A DNA stretch of 64,000 nt, taken from contig NC_018262.1 of assembly GCF_000227135.1 (NCBI RefSeq), positions 1,312,223-1,376,222 of the forward strand, written 5' to 3'. Under the pieces are notes generated by a model. The model saw nothing but the letters and a program-made list of their open reading frames with translations, was not told where the DNA came from and did no database searches. A program made the translations under genes and the position numbers. The stretch is from Leishmania donovani. Taxonomy: Eukaryota; Euglenozoa; Kinetoplastea; Trypanosomatida; Trypanosomatidae. Below, piece by piece: positions 50,837-62,600 of the stretch (the first letter of the stretch is position 1; each line of letters starts with the position of its first letter).

Positions 50837-52012
50837 GACGCGCGCTTCCCGCCCGGATGCTTCGCGGTGTGACACAAACCAAAAACGGGCACAAAAACAG
50901 AGAAGATCAACGGAAGCACGGGTAGTGGGTAAGGTGAACGAAAGGCCATAAAAGCACAGGAGAAACAGCACGAACAGAGAGGAGTGCGAGGACAGCGCTT
51001 GCGCGGCTGTGTCTGTCTGTCCGTATATGTGCGTGTGTGTGTGTGTGTGTATAAAGGGGGTGGAGGCTGACTGGGGAAGGTGTTTGCACGATCCACTATT
51101 GTTGGTTGCTTCGAATTGATTCGGTTTTCTTTTTGTTTTGTTTTGATTGAGTGTGAGGAGAACAGGGGCAGGGGAGGGTGCAGAGGGTACACAAGATCGG
51201 TCATTTGTACAGAGGTGGGTGGGTGGGTGTGAACTTTAGAGAGGCAATGGTGAAACGAAGCAGTTGGATAGGCTCTCGGAGATGCGGGGAAGCATGTTTG
51301 GTGAGAACAGCAAGCGGGACGAAGGCCAACCAGCACGGCGTCCTTTGACTTGTTCTTTTTCAGCGAAGGAGAGCGCATTGTGTTCCCCCTTTCCTGATGT
51401 TTTACGTGATGAAATTCACTGCAGCATCAAAGAGCACAGCTGGCTCAGTGGCGGGCACTTGCGCCTTCATCTCTCTGAAGCAGAGCCGCTAGGCGACGCA
51501 AGAGGCGCGAAAGCGAGGCAGCACGGCAAAAGCCGGAGAAAAACCCCAGCAAATCGCTTCGGCAGCCCGCGACGTACCTCCGTATGTCAACGCCGCTAAA
51601 GATTTTCGTTCGGATCAGTAGAGCTTCCGATGGGGCGAGGGGAGAGCCAAGCAAGCCAAAACACAAGGAGCTTGGTTCTACAGAAGGGCACAGCATCGGC
51701 CAACACAATGCCCGGTGCCTCTTTTCGCGGCGGGGAGGGGGGAGGCATACAGTCACAGCAGGCAAATAAGCCCCAGCACACTCACATACATGCCGAGCCT
51801 CTGCAAGGAAGGAGTAAGGTAATCAGCTCCATCAGGCAAGAGAGCGAGAGGCAGCTTCCTCTGTCTGTGCCACAGAGGCGTGCGTGGCGTAACACGTGCC
51901 AGACACGACACAAGCACAAACCACAAGGCAAAGCACCGAAGCGCCAACGGAAGCTCGGTGCCGAAGGCGAGCCGCTTACTCACACACGCACCACGCGATC
52001 AGCACGGGGCCG
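50837..52012. other. Intergenic spacer of 1.2 kb
   Basis: No gene is supported. A pyrimidine-rich run on the minus strand at about 50875-50920, followed by AG at 50861-50860, is a plausible CFAP410 acceptor (5' UTR about 23 nt). A GT tract lies at 51031-51051. The upper part is the TRAPPC5 3' UTR. Confidence 0.5.
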
Positions 52013-52642
52013 TCAGGTTCGCATCTTCCGCTCCCGATCCCAGACGTGCTTCGCAAAAGCAATCACGAACAGCGACTGGTGAGGCTTCCCGGGCTCCGGC
52101 TGATGATATGTCTGCACCTCCGCCTCAAAGCCCATTGACTGCAGTGCTCCTTGAATGATGCCGCCCATGAATCCGGCGTAGTTCACGTTCCACCGGCCTT
52201 CGCTGTCCACGTAGTCGGGGGATGGGTGGACGTGGCGGAGAACGATAGGGTCGCTGTCGAAAAGGAAGAAGCGATCTGAGTTGCTCTCACGCTGGATTTC
52301 GCTGGCGGGACGGCCAAACCAGCGTGCCCAGAGCTTCTCCTGCAGCAACTTCAGGACCGCGTCAATCGTTAGCGGGCGGCGCTGCAGGTCGACGGGGTCG
52401 CGGACAGAGGAGAGCATGATAAGACGAGTCCCAACGTGCGCGCCAAGAGAGGTCAAGCGGGCCTCCACCTCCTCGACGTTCTTCACCTTTGTCGGGAACG
52501 TGTAGGCGCGTACACACAACTCCGAAAACAAAAAACTAAACGCCGACAACGCAACCTGGGTGTGCTCGCTGGAAGAGAGTTCGGCCGCGGCACCGCTCTT
52601 GTCCCTCACCACCTTGCCTGTGACGACGGTTCGCTGGCGCAT
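52013..52642 (-). CDS. TRAPPC5: TRAPP complex subunit 5 (Trs31, Bet3 family)
   Basis: The protein is 209 aa from the ATG at 52642, close to the usual length of about 190. It follows TRAPPC5 along its whole length: VALSAFSFLFSELCVRAY (30-47), a helix with LTSLGAHVGTRLIMLSSVRD, LLQEKLWARWFGRPASEIQR, DSDPIVLRHVHPSPD, and NYAGFMGGIIQGALQSMGFE, which matches the family's final helix-strand. The Bet3 fold forms the core of the TRAPP tethering complexes, which act as exchange factors for Rab1/Ypt1 in ER-Golgi transport. No insertion or truncation is seen. The only divergence is a more charged N-terminus and C-terminus. Confidence 0.92.
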   Translation of the reverse strand: MRQRTVVTGKVVRDKSGAAAELSSSEHTQVALSAFSFLFSELCVRAYTFPTKVKNVEEVEARLTSLGAHVGTRLIMLSSVRDPVDLQRRPLTIDAVLKLLQEKLWARWFGRPASEIQRESNSDRFFLFDSDPIVLRHVHPSPDYVDSEGRWNVNYAGFMGGIIQGALQSMGFEAEVQTYHQPEPGKPHQSLFVIAFAKHVWDRERKMRT

Positions 52643-55600
52643 TTTTCTCGCTCGCCAACGAGCGTTGAAGTACCTGTATAGATGTGGCTAGATGATCCAA
52701 GTACAAAATCGCGAGTATCCCTCTGTGCGGAAGACAGGCAGTGGATGTTGTTCTGCCCTCTCGAAGCGCGGTTGTCGTCCAGGCTGCGCTGAGGGGGGCT
52801 TGGCAGGGGGTGGGGTGGCGGCGGCGGCGCTTGAGCGATGGTGAAGACGCAATAAAAGGAATTAAGAGACGGACAAGAGGCACAGTAGGTGCAGAGAAAG
52901 ACAGGGCGAAGAAGCACGAGGAGTGCACTAGTGTAGAAGCAGTGCTGCTTCGCGCTGTATTATTCGCTAGAAATGCGCTGCTGTTTTCTCTGTTTAGTGC
53001 TTCGCTAGTGCTGCATGTGCACGCGTGCGAGTGCGAGATGACGAAGAACCGCCAAATGCAGGCGCCGCGATATGTTTTCTTTTTTTCTTCGTGGTCGTTC
53101 CGACTCTTTGTTTTTGTCTTTGTGGTTGTGGTTATTTTGCATGACCCAATTAGCACGCTGCATATTCGGCCTGATCACCAGCAAAAAAAAAAAAGTAGAG
53201 AAGCAGCAGCGCGTTCATGTTTCTTTTTGATTAGGAAGACAATGAGAAAAAAAAACACAAAAGAGGGGCAAACCAGAAGATAGAGAACGAAGCGAGCCCG
53301 AGGACACGACAACCAAAGGAGTGTGTAGGTGTGGGGGAGGGGGGAACCAAAAAAAAAAAAAAAACATAATAAATAGTAATGAGTCACAAGAAATAATTCA
53401 GAAAAAACCGACGTTATGAATTCCCACACACCCAACGCCGTTTTTTTTTTCCTCGGCACTCATGTTGACCATGAGCAGGGTGTACTTGTGTTCCGTAAGT
53501 AGATGTTTCGGGGAGAGAATGGGCATACCTCCGGCTTCCATGCTGCCTCTCTATCCCTCTATATATCGTACCTTCACGCAGTTGTCTCTGTCAACAAACT
53601 ATAAGCAGGCGTGCAGAAATGCCTTTGCATGCGCGAAAAATGCATCACAAAGCACGTTCGCGGATGGAAGCAGACAAAGGAATCTTACAGCACGAAACTG
53701 TGTCTCTTAGGTCTTCACCAATTATATTGAGAGCGACAGAGAGACGTACGATGAATGGGCCCGCGACTCTGTAGAGACGACATCACTTCGTCTTTGTTTT
53801 CTATGGATTCCGATTCCTGGCTACCGTGTGGCCGACGCATCCACCGTCCTCTCTCCCTCCTTCCTTTTCTTCATAGCCTGGGCAAGACACGCAGGCGCTT
53901 ATGTGTGTAACCAAAATAGGTGCTGCAGCATGAAAGAGGCGCAGCACACGGAAAGGGGGGGGACACAGACAGACCCCGAGGCGTGAGACGGAGGAAGTGG
54001 TGATGAGTGTGGCGCGGGTGACGCACGTTGCAGGCCTCCAAGAACAAACAAACAAACGAAGCCCATCTGCTAGAAGCAGCCGATGGGTGAAAAGAGCACA
54101 CTCACACACACACGAAGAAACAAGAAAAGAGAGTACACGCGTGGGCAAAAGAAATAAAAAAACACTTGCACTTGCATACATCGACATGTAATGAACCAGA
54201 GAGAGGGAGAGAGAGAGCCGACCAAAGGAGAGAGTGTGAGAACAAGGCAGAGAAAAAGAGCGAGGGACAAGAGACCTCCGGTGCGGCTGCACTCCCGCAC
54301 AAAGAAAAAAGAGGAACAGAGAAGAGCAGCGCAAACAGAAAAGAAAGTAGAAGAGGTAGAAATAACAAGAAGGAAGGGGAGAGAGATGCTCTTAGGGTGA
54401 AACGGCGTCCATGGCACATCTCGCACACATGTGCGCCTTGGAAAACAAAGGAAAGAGTCAGGAATCTTGACTTATACAAGGACGTGAAGAATGGAGGGGG
54501 CGAGGCCTCGGCTCTCTTCTTCCCCTTTTCTCTGTACTTGTTGGAGCAGCCGCCTGCTTTCGCAATGAAACGCCAGCAGCAGGGGAAATGGAGAGCAAGT
54601 AAGGGGGGCACTGAAAGAAAAGGAGAGGACGTCAGTCGATAGAAGGGCACCCGAAGAGGCGGATGATAAAACGGCACAAAACTGCACAAAAAGGTATGTG
54701 AAAGGACTTTTTTTCTGAACAAACGACTCGCAAGGGATTCGATTGTGTGTGCGTGTGTCTGTCAGTGAGCACCGCTGAGGGTGGTACGCGCGCTCGATTC
54801 CTCCTAAAAGCCCTCTCTTTTTGCCACAGTTTCCTTCTGCATGGCACAGCGCGGTCACTATGCGTGGAAGGTGGATTTGCCTTGACCCTCGCCCCTCCGA
54901 TGGCACCTTTTCGGGCTCATTCTTCGTCCTCCGTCGGGTCGAGTAGTAAGCCACGCCTCCTGCCAAACATCAGCATGTCATCGTCATCGTCCAGCATAGG
55001 AAAAGCGCGAAATATTGAAAAAGACATTGAGACATATATACGGTACAGAACACGGCACAAAGAGCCCTCGTGGAGGTTGTTGCTTCACGAAAGAAAGAGA
55101 AAGCGACGCACTACAAAAAAAAGAGACGGAGAAAGAGATGCTCGTGAGTTGCCGCTTAGCCATACAGGAAAGAGACGAAGAGGCCACAACAGAGACCGAG
55201 GCGCACACAGACATACATGATCCATCGAAGTCGGAGATGCAAAGGTGAGTGAAGAAGGAAAGATAAGAAAGGAAACGGAGTTACAACAGAGGCGCCTCAG
55301 AACAATCAAAGGAAAAAGTAAGCGTCCTCCGCTGTTTTCTTTTTTCTTTTCGCGCTTCTTTTTCGGTGACCATGTTGTTCTGCGCGAATCGCTTCCCACA
55401 CACCAGTCACACATTTTTTCGTTTTCTAAACCGTCGCTTGTCCTGTTCTTAGCGCCCGCCCTTTCCCACTTTCTCGCTGTCTCTCTTAACATCTCTGACG
55501 CCTTTCGTTGGGCCAGCGAGTGCCTGTTTTAACGCCGCAAAGTGAAACGCCAAGGGGCAAATGGAGAGTGCCGCACACACAAAAAAAAGAGAAACAAGAC

Positions 55601-58600
55601 ACACCGGACAGATTCACAGAACGCCAGAGAAGAAAGAGCTGAAAGGTATAGGCGTCGCGAAGATCGGCCGGTCTGAGGAGGAAGACGCTTTGGCATATTT
55701 CGTGGAACACGCAATACGCGGCTCACTTCAGGCCTCGAGAGGGATTTGCTTACGTGCCGGTGTTCTTAGTGCCCTCACCTCTCATGGCCGCTGATTACGC
55801 ATTCCTTCACATTTCTTTTCTCGATAGTGAGCCCTCGTGGGCTCTCCTCTATCACGTTGATATCCGTAGAATCAGGAGCCGAGCATCGGCATTGACGGCA
55901 TCCCTTCGATGCATTCTAACCAAAAAAAAAACACAAGAAACACGGAAGAGACCCTCCCCCCCCCCCAAAAAAAAAAAACACGGGCATGTCAAAGCACCAA
56001 GCCCGCAGGGGAGTCCTCCACTACTGCCAGGCCGAGCGAAAGCGAAATGGCCGTGAAACCACTATATCAGCGCCACACCAGCATCAGCCTCTGATGGTCA
56101 ACAAAGAGATTCACACAGACACAGGCACACACCAAATAAGAAGGGGTGGTCACAGCACCGCACGAGCAAGATGATCCACACACACGTGCACACGAAACGT
56201 GGGAGCTATTCCTCGTGAGCGTTATACTCTCAGAGCGGCATGAGATGCGGTCACACACTTATTTTTCTTTTCGGTAGAGGGGGGAGCATGCGCGCACAGG
56301 CAGGAAAAGGCAAGGGTCTGATCAGCTTATGGCCACCGCACTTACGTCTCTTCTCCAGGTTAGAGGAAAATCACAGTCAACGCGAGGACGACAGAAACGT
56401 CACTTGATCAACACAAAGCAAAAGAGAGAATCAATCACACTTGCAAGGCACACACGGACACATTCAGGAAAAAAAAAAGAAACCAATAAGAAAAACCGAA
56501 ACAAAAACAGGAAAGGGCCCTGTTCGTGGGCGAGAGTATACGGGTCAAGTATTTTTTTTGCTTTGTTGTCGCTGTTGTTTCCTTTCCGAGTACTATAGAC
56601 AACGTGGCGTTGCTGCCTATCCCTCCTCACTGTTTCGCGTTTAAGGAAGTCGGTGAGCTTTGTGCGTGGGTGTCAATACCGGCTGTTTTCGGTTGGGCAG
56701 CCCCTGCCTTTTCCTCCTCCCTCTTCTCCTCCTGTTTTTGTTTTGTGACTTTCCTTTGCTGCTCTTCTTCTGCTTCTTCGGGTTTCCATTTTACATGATA
56801 CCGTGTAAGCACCATAGGAACTCATACACTAAAAAAAAACAAGCAACGAAGGCAGACAGCTGAAAAAAAAAGGTGTGTGGGGGGGGGGGGGCAGGGTGCG
56901 TGCGACTCCCCACCACCACCAACGCACTCTCACTTGCTCGCAAACTCAAAAGCACGTCACAACTGTACACCACGACAAGCGCAAAAACACACACACGCAC
57001 ACATTCGCTACAAAAAGAATCTGTGGAGCATGCACCCCTCGAGCAGGGCCACATTTGCGCCCGTCATGCTCATATATTGGGAAGTCGCCGGGTCGGGGAG
57101 AGGGAAAGCGGCGGTTTCCACAAACGTGATCACACACTCTTTCATATATTCTCTCCCCCGCCGTATGACAGTGCACGACTGTTGTCCTCATTACGGTGAG
57201 CTCTCCCCCTCCTTGCCGCGTCACATGGATGCATCGGCTTGTCCACGAGTGTCTGCACAGCTGCGAGCTGGATGCTTTCCGTTCGCGGCGGAGTTGCTGT
57301 GCCTGACTTCTCTTTCTCTTGCTTGCGAATTACAACGGAAGTCACGCATGCTACCTATCACCGGCACGCACCACAGTAGACGACACAGGAGAAACGCACC
57401 ACCGTCGTCAGACATCTTCCACGACAACCTTCAGGCCACACCATTCACTTATTCGGGACTTGCCTCCTCTCACAATGAAAAGACGAAGATCATACAGTTG
57501 ATGTCTCACTTGTCATGGCCCTCTGTGCCTTTGCCTTCTCATTCACTTTCCCGCTTCTTCTTACTTTCCTCTGTGACTCGTCCTCCCTCCACACACACAG
57601 AAACACCTCCAAAGACAAGGGAACACCTCAATGCGTGTGGCATCTCAGGGGCCAGTGCACCACCCACTCCGTGTGTGAGGAAGCCAAGCAGCCCACCCAC
57701 CCACCCCCTCCCGCCAAGATGCCGAACCACCTCTGGTGATGACAAGGGCAGGCACCTACGGCCTAGGGGAGGGGTCAGGGCGGTGTGTCGCTGCTGGTGT
57801 CGGCTCTCAGGCCCTGGATGGCGTTTGCGTCGAAGCCTCCTGCGGCAGTGGATACATTCGTGCCATCTATGTGGTGGGCAGAGCATCAGCGTGGCTGGAA
57901 CGTATCCCGTCCCCGGCCCTCACACTGCCTACTGGTGTATGGCGCCTGCGCGTCACCCCGACGGGGACGCACCAGCTGGCGACCGGCAAAATGGGAGTAG
58001 CTGTGAAGCCATCTGGGAGGAGTCGGGTGGGTGGGTAGCGTTCGAGGCCGATGCAGTGCTCTCAGATGGCCTCGTGGACGCACTGCTGTGAGGCGTGTCT
58101 TGCGCTGTTTTCCACCACGCGATGAGACCCGAGACACAGTCGACGGGTAGAATGAAGCTTGACTCCTGTTGTGTGGCAGAGAATGGACTCGCTGCAAAGG
58201 AACGAACGTTTTCGTGGTCTTGCGCGCGTGTCTCTGGTCTCCCCCTCTCATCTCCTCTTTTTCGGACGACTACATTGTGCCCTCCAATGCGTCGCTCTTT
58301 TCCGTTTGTGGGAATCTCCTGCTCGTGTGAAAGCGCACATGAGGAAGCGTCTTGCATTTCGTAGACGTGCTCCGCCCCACCAAAGACGACACGCATTGGC
58401 GGATTAGAAGGGAAGCAGTGGCTTCCCCTCGTGGCGCACATCGCGCACTAGCGTTCCTTGATATCTGGTCGTGACTCGCTTTCTGGCACGTGTCCAACTC
58501 ACCCGCTTCTTTCTCATTGATCGTTTTGCGCAGCTTCACTTCTTCATCTGCGAAGTCCTGAGCCGCCGTTTGCGGGACATGCGAGCGGTGTGAAATCAGA
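52643..58600. other. Gene-free spacer of 6.0 kb holding repeat copy B
   Basis: No convincing gene on either strand. The content is simple sequence: A-runs (53181-53193, 53347-53365), purine-rich plus-strand stretches (54100-54380, 55070-55320), C11/A12 at about 55956-55978, G-runs at 56879-56891, and the SIDER2-like repeat at 57619-58157. Taken literally, the mitochondrial carrier gene has a very long 3' UTR, or a non-coding transcript lies here. Frames over 150 codons are low-complexity (Phe/Leu/Ser/Cys or Lys/Arg-rich) or cross the repeat. Confidence 0.6.
57619..58157 (+). mobile_element. SIDER2-like degenerate retroposon, copy B (inverted)
   Basis: A 539-bp copy of the same unit, in the opposite orientation to copies A and C. 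It starts with GGGAACACCTCAATGCG and ends near GGGTAGAATGAA. The last ~55 bp (58105-58157) diverge from A and C more than the rest. It lies about 440 nt downstream of the mitochondrial carrier stop, in its probable 3' UTR. Open frames running through it are chance frames. Confidence 0.75.
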
Positions 58601-59689
58601 CTACTGAAACTGAGGCTTTCCCACAGCAAAACCTGTCTTGCTGCCGCTCGCAGTGCTGATATTGCTGGCAGAGGAACCGCCTTTGAAGGCAGTGCTGGTG
58701 CTCGAGGTTGCAGCGCCTGTAACATGCAGCGACTCAGCCATCTGGTACGTCGCGCGAATCGCCCACAGGCACTTCTCGTACAGCACAAACGCCATCATCG
58801 TTGACGGGATGACGCGTGCCACATTCACGGGAAGGCCGCGGTACATGCCGATGAGCCCCTCACTGCGCCAGATAGTCTGCAAGCCCGTCAGCATGCTCTT
58901 GTACTCCGGACTGCCGTGGTTACGTTGATCCTGTAGGCAAGTCCGCACGACCTCGAGGGGGTTGAAGAGGGCACAGGCTACTGCCTTGGAAAAGCCGGAG
59001 GCCAGTGCCACCTGCAGCGGCGAGGGATTTTCGTGGTTGGTGAACAGGTTACGCCGGAACCACTCGTATATGGTCACTTGGATGGTGGTGTTGCCGGTAA
59101 GCAGTATTTGAGGCCACAGTCCGCGGAACATGGCTCTCCATCCCTCCTGCCGCGCAATCGCTCTCACCCCAGCGAAACCGGACGGAAGCGGTTGCACACG
59201 GACGCCGCTGTGAAGGCGGTCGCCGTCGCACAGCTGGCGGCGTGTCTTGATGACGTGGAGCGGCGTGACAACGGTGCCCGTGATAGTGGCCGCGACGCAC
59301 GCGCTCATGAAATCGAGACCGGACTGCTCAATCATGGAGTCCTCCAGCTTTTCGTCGAGTAACTCCGTGATGCGCTGCTGCGCGGAGCGGAAGGTGACCA
59401 GGTAGAGTCCCCAGCCGACGCTGTGCGAAACGACAGACACACCGATGCCCTTGTACATGCCGCGCAAACCTTCCTGACGCAAAATCTCACGAGCGGAGCG
59501 AAGCGGCATCGCGCGGCTTCCCTGATGAAGGATATGCATGCGAGTGCGTAGGAAGTCGAGCGGGTAAAACATCATCATCGCGGCTGACCCGCCCATCATG
59601 CCTGCAACGCCATGCATCCACAGATGCTCACTCTTCGCCGACATGCTCTGCGAGGAGCCGTCCAGGGGCGGTGAGAAAGATTTCGTCAT
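58601..59689 (-). CDS. Mitochondrial carrier family protein (SLC25A32-like)
   Basis: The protein is 362 aa from the first in-frame ATG (59689). Three carrier repeats are visible with signatures YPLDFLRTR (42-50), TPLHVIKTR (142-150) and NPLEVVRT (243-250). Each is followed by EG-type motifs (RQEGLRGMYKG, RQEGWRAMFRG, RSEGLIGMYRG). The contact-region sequence VGWGLYLVTF (91-100) and VVRTCLQDQR (247-256) resemble the folate/FAD/NAD/pyrimidine nucleotide branch (SLC25A32 and relatives). The protein would sit in the inner mitochondrial membrane with six helices. Repeat 2 has His where the acidic residue of PxD/E is expected, so one salt bridge of the matrix gate is altered. The last 45 residues are a Ser/Thr/Gly-rich tail. 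The exact substrate cannot be told from sequence. Confidence 0.9.
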   Translation of the reverse strand: MTKSFSPPLDGSSQSMSAKSEHLWMHGVAGMMGGSAAMMMFYPLDFLRTRMHILHQGSRAMPLRSAREILRQEGLRGMYKGIGVSVVSHSVGWGLYLVTFRSAQQRITELLDEKLEDSMIEQSGLDFMSACVAATITGTVVTPLHVIKTRRQLCDGDRLHSGVRVQPLPSGFAGVRAIARQEGWRAMFRGLWPQILLTGNTTIQVTIYEWFRRNLFTNHENPSPLQVALASGFSKAVACALFNPLEVVRTCLQDQRNHGSPEYKSMLTGLQTIWRSEGLIGMYRGLPVNVARVIPSTMMAFVLYEKCLWAIRATYQMAESLHVTGAATSSTSTAFKGGSSASNISTASGSKTGFAVGKPQFQ

Positions 59690-62600
59690 GGCGAATCGAG
59701 CTTGGAATGGTTCTCCGAGACGTAGGGAGGGAGAGGGCCGTGCAATGGCAAAAAGAGATGGCACCGCGGCAATGCCAGGATGTAACCGTGGGCTAGCGCA
59801 CGCACGTACGCAGGCGTGTGCGTGCGTGCCGTTGTTCCTTTATCCAACCGTGTCTCTTAGCCGCCACTGAAGAGTGCGGCAACGATGAAGGGGCTTTCCC
59901 GTGTATGTACGTGTAGATGAGTGTGACGCTACGTAGCTCACACACCCTATATCGCTTGCGCTCGACCGTTCAAAAGATGGCACGCGGCGACGAGGCGCAA
60001 ATTCAGCAACTTCACTCAGAGCGCCAACAAGTCGACGCGCGCAAGCACAAGTACAGAGAAAGGGAGCACAGAACGAAACAGAGAACAGGCGGACAAAGAG
60101 AGGACGAACAATCAGAGAAGAAGCGAGATGTATCACATACACACACAAAAAGGAAAGGGCCCAAAGAGCAGGAAGGGGAAAACAATCAAAAACAAAACAT
60201 CAAATAAAAAAGAAAAAGAAGGCTGGCGAGGAATGGTGCGACTGACAGCGGATTCGAGGGATGACGCACTGGTGACAATGGCCCACGATTCCGATCCGTA
60301 AGGCGTGTGAGTGGAGAGCGGGGGGGGGCTCGTGAGTTAGTGGGCGCGTATGCGGCTCCTCTGTCCGCTGTGTACTGCGAAAGTGTGACAAGAAAGCAAG
60401 AACGGAGGCGAACAAGAAAGGGAGAGAGAGAGACAAACGCAAGAGAAGCGTAGAAGAGAGTGGCCGCACACTCACAAACTTAACGACAGTTTCATGCGTA
60501 GCTTGGCCCTTCCGCTTTTGCTTTGCCTGTCTCGCAGCCAAGGGCACGTGGAGATAGTAAGAAGAGGGTAGAATCAGAAAGACGAAAACGTGCTAGCGTT
60601 CAAAATACGGTGAGTGATGCTGAAAATAGAAGGCAAATGCACGAAAGAAAGCGAAGTACAGAAAGGCGACTGCATGAAGCGTATCATACCCGGGAATAAC
60701 CAAGAAGGGGGAAAAAAGCGAACATAGAAGGAGCGGGGTGGTTAGTCGTGGTTGCTGATAGCGTGTTGCCTTGTGATGGGGGTTTCAGTCTCTGCGTGCA
60801 CAGAGAAGCAAGAAGAATTGGGAGAAGGGGGCTCCCCAGGGCGAAGGGAGAGGGAGAAGAGTGATAGAGTAATGATGTTACAATGATCAGATGGCGTTGA
60901 GACGTCTCTCGAACAAATTCTTGGGGTGACGGAAGATGAAGACATGGTTGACGAGAGAAACCAAATAAGGCGAAAGTACAATTTATTGCGGTGGTTTATA
61001 GATTGTTTGGTGAGGCGCATCATGCGGTGAGTAGGCGCACATGTGGTGCATGGGCAGTTAGGAGAGGAAGGGGGAGGGCATCGTTGAGAGAGACCAGAAA
61101 GAGAGATGTAAAGAGAACGTGGTCAAAGGAGAAGGAGAGCACAGTCATGGGCATACACAGACACATACACCTACACGCATCCAAGAGACACAAGTGTATT
61201 TGCGCGTGCGTGCGTGTATGCCCGTATGGCCGCATGCAGGAAGGCTATGCTGGATCATTGGCTCTTGCATTCGCCCGCCCTCTTACAGGAATAAGGGGGG
61301 AACGGCGCACTCAGCAGTGACCCTCCATCAGGGAATAACCCCTGTCCGCCCGAGCATGCAGACATGAGCCTGTTGACAGCACGGCCACAAAGAACAAAAC
61401 GATCCAGGGACTGTCCAGCACCTGCACGTGCAGGTACGGCACCAGCGAAGATCCAAGGCTACGTGCGCACGTTGAATTTCAGCGCATCGCGCAGGTGCAC
61501 CTGAGCCCCCTCTTGCCGGTTTTTTGTTGGATTTTGACCCTCGAGTTGAACGTTGCTTCCTCGCCGAGCTCTGCGTCCTTCTAGTCGAGTAAGTGTGCAT
61601 GTCATAGCTCGAGCAAAATGGGCGGAAGGACAGAGAGAAAGAGCGCGTGCGCGCATGCGTATGTAAGGGGGTCATCCACATCTCGACAGCTTTTTTTTTT
61701 GCACCTCAGAGCCACCACTGCCAGTCCCCCTGCGATTTCCTCGTCGCTCGTTGTTGCTATAGTCCTCCTCCTTTCTTTCTTCTCTCGCCTCTTCGCATTC
61801 TGTCTTGCTTCTGTCCTGAAACACGAATCGAGCGCCAAAGTGCCGTTTCCTTGCTCAGCAACGCAGTCTTTCTTTTTTCGCTTACCCATCGCATTACGAA
61901 AGCCCTTCCCTCTACATCCTACGCCTCTACCCGCACCAACGCAAGCACACGCATCCGCGGATGCCCGTTAGCGGTTTGTCTTTTTCTCCACCATCGCGTG
62001 CGGGCGTGGGTGCTGAGAGGGAGGAAGTACAGCGGGTATAATATTGAGTAGATCGGTGCGCCGTAAGCAGGGAAAAAGAATGAGTAGAACGGGCGGCAGA
62101 TACGGATAGACCGATTGGAAAGGAGACAGAGAGATGGAACAAGAAGGAGTGTACGTAGAGTTGGGGAGCTCTGAAACGCGGTGAAAAAAAAAAGAAAAAG
62201 CGCAGTCATAAGAGAATGTGGATTTCTCTGCGTGTATCTGTGTGTGTTTGCGTGCCTCGACGCGTAGGAGTTGCGTGTAGGTGTGGATGTCTGGCTTAGT
62301 GTTACATACATGTTCAAACTTGCAGAATGTGCGGTGGAAGCGCGATACAGCGCACTGCTCCATCATGCTTCCATACAGTCAACTACTGCGCACAGGACAC
62401 ACTCGTAAAAGTAACGACGCAGACAACATACCCATGTTCACATCCGCACCCCGCACCACGCCTCCTCACATGCATACACACACACAAACAGACAGGTACA
62501 TGATTTTGTTTTCCTTTCCTTTCGCGCCACGCACACAACTGCGCAAAACAACAAAAAAAAAACAGCTTCAAAAAAGCGCACAAAATGAGAACAAAGAAGC

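Noticed and set aside
56877..58091. 404-codon plus-strand frame
   Set aside because: Runs from a G-run through simple sequence into repeat copy B; the same peptide end recurs in copies A and C, so it is a chance frame in a repeat.
59690..59764. Possible 25-residue presequence on the mitochondrial carrier
   Set aside because: It would need a GTG start; the first ATG is at 59689 and carriers usually need no presequence.
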